A stretch of 64,000 nt of DNA, taken from Campylobacter sp. CCUG 57310 (GTDB lineage Bacteria; Campylobacterota; Campylobacteria; Campylobacterales; Campylobacteraceae). The notes beneath the pieces are model-generated. The model saw only the letters and a list, made by a program, of their open reading frames with translations. It did not search any database and was not told where the DNA came from. The translations under genes and the position numbers were made by a program. This document shows, piece after piece, positions 56,942 through 64,000 of the stretch; positions within the stretch are counted from its first letter, which is position 1, and every line of letters starts with the position of its first letter. The stretch spans positions 1,974,195-2,038,194 of the forward strand of contig NZ_CP053845.1 in NCBI RefSeq assembly GCF_013201975.1, given 5' to 3'.

Positions 56942-59314
56942 ATGATGAGATCTCTTTGGTCTGGAGTTACGGGACTTCAGGCTCACCAAATAGCAATGGA
57001 CGTTGAGGGCAACAACATCGCAAACGTAAATACTATCGGATTTAAATATTCACGTGCAAATTTTGATGATCTTATATATCAAACTTCACGCGTAGCTACA
57101 GCTCCTCAAAACGGACACGGTGGACTAAATTCCACTCAAATAGGTCTTGGGGCACAGATAAATACGACTACAAAAATTTTCAAGCAAGGCTCGCTTCAAA
57201 CAACCGACAAACAGACTGATATCGCGCTTCAAGGCGATGGATTTTTTATCGTTAGTCCAGACGGCGGCAAAACAAGACTTTATACCAGAAACGGCGACTT
57301 CTCACGTGACAGTTTGGGAAATTTCGTAGATAACGGCGGACATATCGTGCAAGGCTGGATGAGAGATGAAGTAACAGGAGAGATAGACCCGACCAGACCG
57401 ATAGAAAATATCATAATCCCACCGGGGCTTACTACTCCTGCACGTGCAACTACTAAAGTAGGTATAAAAGCAAATTTAGACAGCGGTGATACTATAGGAA
57501 AGAAAAAAATACCTATTTTTCAACTTGACCAATATAATAATTGGACTGAAAAAACTCCATTCGACGGTATCAAAAGAGATAATGAAATACATGACGAAAA
57601 CAATGTAGGACAAAATCAATTTTATACAACTAAAAACGGCGAACAAAGATTAAAAGAGCGTGGTGCCGATCTAGGAGTATTATTTAACAATGCGGGGGAT
57701 GCTTACAATTTAAGAGAAGGCCAAGGAATTTGGGTAAGCTATGCAGATGCTAAAACAAAGGCACTAAACATAGGAGCAAAACCTGACGGAACACTTCCTG
57801 CAGCCAGAAATTTAAATATTACATTAAATGGTGAAAATATAGTAGCGTCCAATATAACTAATATTAGCCAACTAGCTGCTGCTATAAATGCTAGAAATAC
57901 AAAGACCGGAGTTGAAGCAAGCGTAACAAACGGTAATCAGCTTGTATTAACCAATAGAAACAACCAAGGAACTTCTACTAATACTAAAAATATAAAAATG
58001 AAAGTAAATAATGCCGCAGAGTGGGCAGGAACAGATTTTGTAACAACCAATATAATTACTGCTTATCAATATACATATAGCAAAACAAAGACTACGGCGG
58101 CACATAATTACGATGATACAATTGAAAGAAAAGTAACTACAACTGAAGACTTAAGAGAGGCAATGCAAAAAGATGCCCGACTTTGGACAAACTATACCGG
58201 CACTAGAGTTGATAATGACAATGTTACAAATAAGCCAAAAGTAGGTGATTTTACGGCGGCGATAGAAGACAATAAAAACGATGGTGTAGAAGTAACCGTA
58301 AATGAACATGGACAATTTCAAGTTAAAAATCCAAAAGGAGATGCATTCAATAAAGACGATGGCGATCAAACCGATGCTACTAAAGTTCCACCTAATCCGC
58401 CTATTGCAAATGCAAATAATACGGATAACGATCATAATATGTATCTTACTATCACAGGTCTTACAAACGCAACAAATAATGTTACTGAAAATGTTAAATT
58501 TAAAGCTACCATGGCAGTTTTAACAGGCTCTTTAAGTACAGGAGAATCAAAACGCGTAACAGACAGTATTCATATGGCGGCACATAGTTCAAGTACGGAT
58601 ATATTTGATAGTCTCGGTGCAAAACATAATATTAAAATAGATTTTATAAAAAGGGGATATACCGAAAATAACGGAACCGAATGGACAATGATTATCCAAG
58701 TAGCAGAACCTAATAAAATAAATTTCGACACTAAAGACGGCGAACCGACTAATGTTATCACCGGTTATATTAGATTTAATTCGGACGGTTCACTTGGAAC
58801 ATATAGTCCTGCCAGCATTACTTTTGGTGCCGCTAACGGCTCGGCATCAGGTCAGCATATAGAGTTAAATTTAGGCAATACAGGTGGACTTGGAGGTATG
58901 ACGAGCTACGATAATGACTCTTCTACGGAAAATATCAGTCAAGACGGCTTTACAGGCGGTGAAATGAACGGACTCAGGATAGACGAAACAGGCACTCTTA
59001 TAGGCACATTTACAAACGGTAGAAGTTTTGGTCTAGCACAAGTTGCGGTGGCTAAATTTACAAACAATGCCGGTTTAACAAGTGAAGGTGGAAATTTATT
59101 CGCTATGACGGCAAACTCGGGCGATCCTATCATAGGCGCGGCAAACACCGCAGGGCGCGGCAAAATTTCAGCTTCAAGCTTAGAGATGAGTAACGTCGAT
59201 CTAAGTCGCTCGCTAACTCAACTAATCGTCGTTCAACGCGGTTTTCAAGCAAACTCAAAGACGATCACTACAAGCAACGAGATGTTAAATACACTCTTGC
59301 AGCTTAAAAATTAA
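56942..59314 (+). CDS. flgE: Flagellar hook protein FlgE (long form)
   Basis: This 790-residue protein is the likely major hook subunit. The N-terminus MMRSLWSGVTGLQAHQIAMD then VEGNNIANVNTIGFK is the classic rod/hook domain; QGDGFFIVSPDGGKTRLYTR follows. About residues 180-650 form a large, threonine- and asparagine-rich surface region with little conservation. The C-terminus LEMSNVDLSRSLTQLIVVQR, then SKTITTSNEMLNTLLQLKN, is the D0 helix. The C. jejuni hook protein is of similar length. A sigma-54-type promoter precedes it. A shorter FlgE relative is at 32767. Confidence 0.93.
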   Translation: MMRSLWSGVTGLQAHQIAMDVEGNNIANVNTIGFKYSRANFDDLIYQTSRVATAPQNGHGGLNSTQIGLGAQINTTTKIFKQGSLQTTDKQTDIALQGDGFFIVSPDGGKTRLYTRNGDFSRDSLGNFVDNGGHIVQGWMRDEVTGEIDPTRPIENIIIPPGLTTPARATTKVGIKANLDSGDTIGKKKIPIFQLDQYNNWTEKTPFDGIKRDNEIHDENNVGQNQFYTTKNGEQRLKERGADLGVLFNNAGDAYNLREGQGIWVSYADAKTKALNIGAKPDGTLPAARNLNITLNGENIVASNITNISQLAAAINARNTKTGVEASVTNGNQLVLTNRNNQGTSTNTKNIKMKVNNAAEWAGTDFVTTNIITAYQYTYSKTKTTAAHNYDDTIERKVTTTEDLREAMQKDARLWTNYTGTRVDNDNVTNKPKVGDFTAAIEDNKNDGVEVTVNEHGQFQVKNPKGDAFNKDDGDQTDATKVPPNPPIANANNTDNDHNMYLTITGLTNATNNVTENVKFKATMAVLTGSLSTGESKRVTDSIHMAAHSSSTDIFDSLGAKHNIKIDFIKRGYTENNGTEWTMIIQVAEPNKINFDTKDGEPTNVITGYIRFNSDGSLGTYSPASITFGAANGSASGQHIELNLGNTGGLGGMTSYDNDSSTENISQDGFTGGEMNGLRIDETGTLIGTFTNGRSFGLAQVAVAKFTNNAGLTSEGGNLFAMTANSGDPIIGAANTAGRGKISASSLEMSNVDLSRSLTQLIVVQRGFQANSKTITTSNEMLNTLLQLKN

Positions 59315-59332
59315 TCCTTTTATTTACTCTTG

Positions 59333-59350
59333 GGGGCTATTTAACGCCCC
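59333..59350. terminator. Terminator after flgE
   Basis: GGGGC (59333-59337) pairs with GCCCC (59346-59350), loop of eight. It lies 19 bp after the flgE stop. Confidence 0.55.
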
Positions 59351-59421
59351 TTAAATTTAACCCAAATTTCATCAATTTTTAGCTAAATTTACACATCAAA
59401 TTTCAAAAATAAAGAGTTAAA

Positions 59422-60060
59422 ATGCAAGTAACACTTCTAAATTTCACTCCTCTTAATATCTGCTCGCACGCGATTCGCACCTGCTGGCAAAGCTTTGATA
59501 AGGGTGATAATGGAGGTGAAAAGGATATCGAGCTGATTGATCGCGTGGGCAACAAATACAAGCACGCAAGCACGCTTGAGCATTTGTATTATAACTTCTA
59601 CATCCAAGGAATTTCACGAGCACTTCTTCAAGAGCTAGCCCGCCACCGCATAGCAAGCCTAAGCGTCAAGTCCACGCGCTACACGCTAAAAGAGCTTAAA
59701 AATGAGGCGAAATTTGAGCTAGGCGACTTTGAAAATGCAGGCAGATACATTGTGCTAACGGGTAACGAGCTAATTGATAACGCAAGCATAAAAGCGCTTG
59801 ATAATCTGCGCGAAATTTTAGCTACGACTACAACGAGTCTTGATATAGTTAAATACTGCTTGCCAGAGTGCTATAAAACCGAACTTACTTGGAGCGTAAA
59901 CGCTAGAAGCCTTCAAAATTTCCTCTCGCTTAGAAGCTCAAAATCCGCTCTTTGGGAGATCAGAGATCTTGCTCATAAAATTTACGGCACATTGCCTGAT
60001 GAGCATAGATTTATTTTTGAAAATCATATTTACGTGCCCGAAGCCAAAGAACAAATATAA
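59422..60060 (+). CDS. thyX: FAD-dependent thymidylate synthase ThyX
   Basis: This 212-residue flavoprotein makes dTMP from dUMP using NADPH and methylene-tetrahydrofolate. The signature R74-H-R76-x7-S84 (RHRIASLSVKS) is complete, with STRYTLKEL following. The later WSVNARSLQNFLSLRSSKSA (about 155-174) holds the dUMP contacts. Epsilonproteobacteria use ThyX in place of ThyA. It stands between flgE and the second TonB receptor. Confidence 0.96.
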   Translation: MQVTLLNFTPLNICSHAIRTCWQSFDKGDNGGEKDIELIDRVGNKYKHASTLEHLYYNFYIQGISRALLQELARHRIASLSVKSTRYTLKELKNEAKFELGDFENAGRYIVLTGNELIDNASIKALDNLREILATTTTSLDIVKYCLPECYKTELTWSVNARSLQNFLSLRSSKSALWEIRDLAHKIYGTLPDEHRFIFENHIYVPEAKEQI

Positions 60061-60206
60061 AATAAGTGAAAATCTAAAATTTATGAAATAAATACTTTTA
60101 AAAATACCGATTCGTAATACTTAAAAATTTGTTTGCAATATATAAAATCTGAAATATAAATTTAAATTTGTTGAATTTTAGGATGTTTATAGCAATTTAT
60201 TTTATT

Positions 60207-60230
60207 TGCAACTAAGTTGCATTTGATATA
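60207..60230 (+). promoter_or_regulatory. Palindromic operator in receptor promoter
   Basis: TGCAAC-TAA-GTTGCA (60207-60221) is a perfect 15-bp palindrome directly before a -10-like TATACT (60227-60232). A repressor or activator site is likely; no Fur-like box is seen here. Confidence 0.5.
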
Positions 60231-60266
60231 CTTTCGCAAAAATTTTCTATCAAAAAAGGAAAATAT

Positions 60267-62708
60267 GTGAAAAAAGCCTTACAAATTGCATTTATATCAA
60301 CTGCACTTAGTGCAAACGAAATTTCGCTTCAAAAAATAGAAGTAGTTGCGACATACGATACAAACGAGACTTCAGCTTATTCGTCATCTTCAAAACTAAC
60401 TCGCGATAAGTTAGATAAAATGACTTCTAAAAACCACACGATAGCAGATAGTTTAAAGAGTAATCCAAATGTATCATTTAATAGATTATCGGATTTAGGA
60501 ACCGACACAGGCGAGATAAAGCCGCAAGACTTCAGTATAAACGGAGCTAAATTTTATCAAAACAACTTTCTCATCGACGGCGCAAATTTTAACCATGACA
60601 TAAATCCCGCAAATCGCAATTCAAACGGGTACGAAACACCTTATTATCACGTAGAAAGAGCTGCGTCTCTAAGCTCGCAATCACTCACGCTTGATACGGA
60701 TCTGCTTGAAAGTATAGAGGTGATAGATAGTGGCGTGTCGGCTAGATACGGTGATTTTCAAGGTGGTGTCGTAAATGCCAAGACGCGCGATCCAAAGCGC
60801 AAATTTGGTGGTATTTTAAGCTCACAATACACAAGCACAGAGTGGCAGAAGACTTTTATACACGAGGATAATAAAAAATTTTATTCAAGCCAAAGCGGTT
60901 ATGATAAAAGCAATTTTAAAAAAAGACGCCACAGAATTGGACTAGAAGGTTACACAAGCGAAAATTTCGGGCTTTTATTTGATTATACTAGATTTAGCTC
61001 TGTTATAAAATACGACATCAAATCTCAATTAATAAATACCGATATAGCCCAAATTCCAAACGATGAGAGACTGGTTGAAAACTATTTTTTAAAAAATATC
61101 TGGCAAATAAACGATAGAGTGGTTTTAAAGCCTAGCGTGCTTTATTCTCTACAAAAAAACAAGATGTTTGAAGAAGATAGTCTTGATTCTTCAATGTCAT
61201 ATAAATATGGCGGAATAGCTGCAAATTTAAACGCCGAAATCGATCTTGACAGAGTATTTTTAGAACAAACTTTAAGTTACTCGAAATTTGAGACTTCAAG
61301 ATACACCGACAACAAAGGCGCTAAATACGATTACAAAAAATCAAGCGTTAAAAACTGGGGGTATAACGACATATCAAGCTACGGCGGTATAAGCGATGTA
61401 AGACAAGATCAAACCAGCCTTGAGTACAAACTAAATGCAAAGATGGAAGATTTTGATCTTTTTGGCGTATCGCACGCTTTTTCAAGCGGATTTGAGCTGT
61501 CTAAAACAAGCGGAATTTATGAAATTTTAAAACCTTACGAACATTATCTGGATCCAAAGCCGATTTTAGACGGGCATATATGCGCACCTGATGACAAAAC
61601 CTGCGTAAACGACGATAGCTTTGCAGAAATTCCGGGAGCTACGGGGCAATTTTTATCCCAGAAGAGTTATTACGGCGATGTAAGAAATAAAACCGTCATC
61701 AATAAAGCGGCATTGTATGTCGAGGATGAGATCAAATTTGACCGCTTTAAAATTCGTCCGGGCATTAGAGTGCAAAAGGATAGTTTTGATAATGATGTTT
61801 TAATAGCGCCGCGCTTTGTAACCGAATACGAAATTTATCATAAAAATTTCATAGGTTTTGGTCTAAACAGATACTACGGACGAAATTTATTTGCATATAA
61901 AATTTATAAAGATACGCAAAAACATCGTCTGTTTTATTCTAGAAATAAAGCAAGCGATCCTTTCGTAAATCCCTTTAAAGAGTCTGAAACAAACGGCGAA
62001 AATGATCTAAAAACTCCGCACGATGATGAAAAAAGTATATTTTATCGCGGAGATATCGGTAATGTAAGGTTAAATTTAAAATACGTAAAAAGAGATAGCA
62101 AAAACGAAGTTTTAACTCTAAACGGCAAGCATATAGGCCGTGATGAAGATAAATTATACTTCGTAAATAACGGCAAAAGCAGCACTCAAATTTACACTTT
62201 CAGCATTGCAAATATCATGCCTGTAGAAATTTTAAGTACAAAAAACGACTTTGAACTCTCATTTGCCAAAACTTCCAAAAAGAGCAATTTTAGAGATTAT
62301 GCGGACAAAAACAGCGAGGATTTAGTCATCTATGAAAATAAATTTATTAAAGCTTCGGAGCTTCCGCAGATTGATTACAATGTACCATTTACTGCAAAAT
62401 TTACTCATAGAATAAATTTTTCATCTTTTAATGTTACGAATTTCATAAATCATATCGGCAAAACGCCTGCTTTGACAAGCAAATACAATAGAACTCACAG
62501 AAAAACCCAATACACTAAGATAAATTTGCCAAGCCGCACCATCTGGGATATGAGAGTATCTTATGAAAAGAATTTAAAAGATGATTTTAGATTTTTTGCA
62601 AACCTTGATATAAACAACGTTTTGAATAAAAAATATCCTATTGTAGCTTCTAAAAAACACTTTGGCGCAGGAAGAAATTTTTGGCTTGAAATGGGGGTAA
62701 AATGGTGA
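60267..62708 (+). CDS. TonB-dependent outer-membrane receptor
   Basis: This 813-residue receptor starts at GTG 60267; an ATG three bases earlier reads directly into TGA, so it is out of use. The signal peptide is short (KKALQIAFISTALSAN). QKIEVVATYDTNETSAYSSS resembles a TonB box, followed by the plug with DFSINGAKFYQNNFLIDGAN and VIDSGVSARYGDFQGGVVNA. The barrel ends NVLNKKYPIVASKKHFGAGR then FWLEMGVKW. Regulation appears different from the other receptor: a palindrome TGCAAC-TAA-GTTGCA overlaps its promoter. Its substrate is unknown. Confidence 0.88.
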   Translation: MKKALQIAFISTALSANEISLQKIEVVATYDTNETSAYSSSSKLTRDKLDKMTSKNHTIADSLKSNPNVSFNRLSDLGTDTGEIKPQDFSINGAKFYQNNFLIDGANFNHDINPANRNSNGYETPYYHVERAASLSSQSLTLDTDLLESIEVIDSGVSARYGDFQGGVVNAKTRDPKRKFGGILSSQYTSTEWQKTFIHEDNKKFYSSQSGYDKSNFKKRRHRIGLEGYTSENFGLLFDYTRFSSVIKYDIKSQLINTDIAQIPNDERLVENYFLKNIWQINDRVVLKPSVLYSLQKNKMFEEDSLDSSMSYKYGGIAANLNAEIDLDRVFLEQTLSYSKFETSRYTDNKGAKYDYKKSSVKNWGYNDISSYGGISDVRQDQTSLEYKLNAKMEDFDLFGVSHAFSSGFELSKTSGIYEILKPYEHYLDPKPILDGHICAPDDKTCVNDDSFAEIPGATGQFLSQKSYYGDVRNKTVINKAALYVEDEIKFDRFKIRPGIRVQKDSFDNDVLIAPRFVTEYEIYHKNFIGFGLNRYYGRNLFAYKIYKDTQKHRLFYSRNKASDPFVNPFKESETNGENDLKTPHDDEKSIFYRGDIGNVRLNLKYVKRDSKNEVLTLNGKHIGRDEDKLYFVNNGKSSTQIYTFSIANIMPVEILSTKNDFELSFAKTSKKSNFRDYADKNSEDLVIYENKFIKASELPQIDYNVPFTAKFTHRINFSSFNVTNFINHIGKTPALTSKYNRTHRKTQYTKINLPSRTIWDMRVSYEKNLKDDFRFFANLDINNVLNKKYPIVASKKHFGAGRNFWLEMGVKW

Positions 62709-62760
62709 GATAAAATTTGCATACATTGTAAGTTTTAGCAAGTTATAAAGTAGTAAAATT

Positions 62761-62783
62761 CGCGTGGCAGATAAAACCACGCG
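62761..62783. terminator. Bidirectional terminator
   Basis: CGCGTGG (62761-62767) and CCACGCG (62777-62783) form a perfect 7-bp GC-rich stem between convergent genes. Confidence 0.65.
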
Positions 62784-62789
62784 ATTAAA

Positions 62790-63371
62790 TTATTCTTTTA
62801 TCTCTTTTAATTTCAGATTATAAACTTGCATGTCTTGCACCATGCCAAATTTTCCTCTTATGGCAAGTACTCTGCCGTTAATTTCGATCTTAGCCGCCTC
62901 TTTACCATCAACCACGACAAAAGCCTTTACAAAGACTTTATTTACGCCGTTTCTTGTTTCAAAAGGCACAAGTTTATAATCACATCCAAATTTTAAAACC
63001 AGCTCTTTGTGTCTTAACTTTCTAGCAAATTCAAACTCGCGCGAGCTAAAATAATCAACCGCCATATCGGATATCTCGTCATCTGAGTTTAGTATCGTAA
63101 GCGCGGCGCTCTTTAAAAAAGCTTGTTTATTTTCCAAGCTATCATCAATAACGCAGTTTAAAGCAGCGCAGGTTTTTCTTAAGCTATGTTTATTTAAACC
63201 GCTTTCAGAGGCAGTAGCGCTTATATTTATAAACTGCTTTACTTTTGTCACATTTTTATTTTCAGAGCCTAAATTTGAATGTTTGCAGATAATATAATCA
63301 TCCTTTACGGTCTCGTTTGCAAATAAATTTAGCGATGTAAAAACAGCTAAAATAACAAAAATTTTCTTCAT
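62790..63371 (-). CDS. Hypothetical exported protein
   Basis: This 193-residue protein has a signal peptide (MKKIFVILAVFTSLNLFAN). Four cysteines are visible (YIICKH, KTCAALNC, KFGCDYKL). The C-terminal half looks like a beta domain (FVVVDGKEAAKIEINGRVLA). No family is recognised. In C. jejuni an exported hypothetical also lies directly beside ruvC, so it is likely the positional equivalent. It starts 10 bp after the ruvC stop, so both may be co-transcribed. Confidence 0.7.
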   Translation of the reverse strand: MKKIFVILAVFTSLNLFANETVKDDYIICKHSNLGSENKNVTKVKQFINISATASESGLNKHSLRKTCAALNCVIDDSLENKQAFLKSAALTILNSDDEISDMAVDYFSSREFEFARKLRHKELVLKFGCDYKLVPFETRNGVNKVFVKAFVVVDGKEAAKIEINGRVLAIRGKFGMVQDMQVYNLKLKEIKE

Positions 63372-63381
63372 TTTATCTCCT

Positions 63382-63861
63382 TTAATTTTTTCTTATCCGT
63401 AAATTATTTGCATGAGTTAGCGCAACCGCGATAGCGTCGGTTATATCAAGCGGCTTTATATCTTTAGCGATACCTAAAATTTTCTTTACCATAAAAGCGA
63501 CTTGCTCCTTATCCGCCTTTGCTTTACCTGTTACTGCTTTTTTCACTTGAAGCGGCGTGTATTCTGCGAATTCTCCGTGAATTTGGAGAATTTTAAGGCT
63601 TAACGCACCGCGAAACTGAGCCAGCTTTAAAACCGTTTTTGGATTATACGCAAAAAATATATCCTCAATCGCAACTTCATCAAATTTATGATTTTTAAAG
63701 ATAAGATCAAGTCCTTCACAAAGCTGCGTTATCTGATACTGAAGCAAATCGGGCTTAATTTTTATAAGTCCGGCTTCAATCAAATTTGTTTTTAACGCAG
63801 TTTTTTCGATAATCGCATAGCCGCAATTTCTACTTCCGGGATCAATTCCTAAAATTTTCAT
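63382..63861 (-). CDS. ruvC: Crossover junction endodeoxyribonuclease RuvC
   Basis: This 159-residue Holliday-junction resolvase would act with RuvAB. The start is ATG 63861 ([16 protein letters not shown]); a longer frame from 63882 adds seven residues that do not fit. The four acidic catalytic positions are visible: D7 in GIDPG, E in [11 protein letters not shown], and the aspartates of [13 protein letters not shown] near the C-terminus. Length is normal. In C. jejuni ruvC is the last gene before dnaA, which fits the repeats just upstream here. Confidence 0.95.
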   Translation of the reverse strand: MKILGIDPGSRNCGYAIIEKTALKTNLIEAGLIKIKPDLLQYQITQLCEGLDLIFKNHKFDEVAIEDIFFAYNPKTVLKLAQFRGALSLKILQIHGEFAEYTPLQVKKAVTGKAKADKEQVAFMVKKILGIAKDIKPLDITDAIAVALTHANNLRIRKN

Positions 63862-63890
63862 CACATCCTTAATCTGAAACATATAAAAAG

Positions 63891-63920
63891 TTTTTCACGT
63901 TTTTTTCACGCTGTGAAAAA
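63891..63920. other. TTTTTCAC repeats, possible dnaA/oriC border
   Basis: TTTTTCACG occurs twice (63891-63899 and 63902-63910) and inverted as CTGTGAAAAA (63911-63920), giving an 8-bp stem (63902-63909 with 63913-63920). These resemble DnaA-box halves. A TATAAT lies at 63981-63986 on the plus strand, pointing into a gene beyond the window. Beside ruvC, dnaA and the origin are expected in Campylobacter. The function is inferred. Confidence 0.4.
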
Positions 63921-64000
63921 CATATTCTAAGAGCATTTTAACAAAGATTTTATGAAATTTAAGATAAAATGAAAAGTCATTATAATGAAAAGGGATAAAT

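Overview
The window looks like a Campylobacter chromosome (Epsilonproteobacteria). The DNA is AT-rich with many aaattta strings. It carries a cydAB operon preceded by a DUF4492 gene, two flgE-type hook genes with sigma-54 type promoters, FAD-dependent ThyX, and a flgE...ruvC order that in C. jejuni lies next to dnaA and the origin. The species cannot be settled by reading alone.

Layout. (1) 1-6606 is the right part of a mobilisable island. It holds a relaxase fused to a primase-like domain (cut by an in-frame TGA), a MobC-like protein, a candidate oriT, a frameshifted MobB/MbeB-like membrane protein, an AlpA-type regulator and a frameshifted tyrosine integrase. (2) 6589-19968 is a second, P4/PICI-like island bounded by an 18-bp direct repeat (AAATGGTGGAGTTAAGCG). 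Its right copy is the 3' end of tRNA-Ala(GGC). It carries an intact integrase, AlpA, a split primase, a helicase-like ATPase, an array of TCATACA/TGTATGA repeats, ParA, an XRE regulator with operator repeats, a toxin-antitoxin pair, RhuM and a HEPN/Abi-like protein, plus decayed nuclease and terminase pieces. The two islands appear stacked at one tRNA. (3) 19954-20703 is a tRNA cluster (Ala, Gly, Leu, Cys, Ser) with a small lipoprotein gene inside it. (4) 21140-30509 is ordinary chromosome: malY/patB, moaC, DUF493, a methyltransferase, LemA/DUF3137 and typA. (5) 30583-34392 is fliK-flgD-flgE. (6) 34498-36419 is an uncharacterised locus in which two small exported twin-CX3C peptides alternate with helical partner proteins ending in A-G-[IL]-Y-R-C. 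(7) 36569-46953 holds nrdB, a nitrilase, pcm, three tandem exported four-cysteine paralogues downstream of pyrG-recJ, and a cyd operon with a small CydX-like peptide. (8) 47092-64000 holds two TonB-dependent receptors, a Sel1 protein, ilvD, asparaginase, an antiporter, flgE, thyX and ruvC, ending beside a TTTTTCAC repeat that may belong to the dnaA/oriC region.

Best candidates for something undescribed are the twin-CX3C peptide/partner locus, the exported four-cysteine triplet, and the island replication module (primase split in two with a CHC2-like part lacking zinc ligands, plus the heptamer array). Several island genes and one exported peptide gene carry single-base frameshifts or stops. 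These may be real decay, slippage or sequencing error, and only raw reads can tell.
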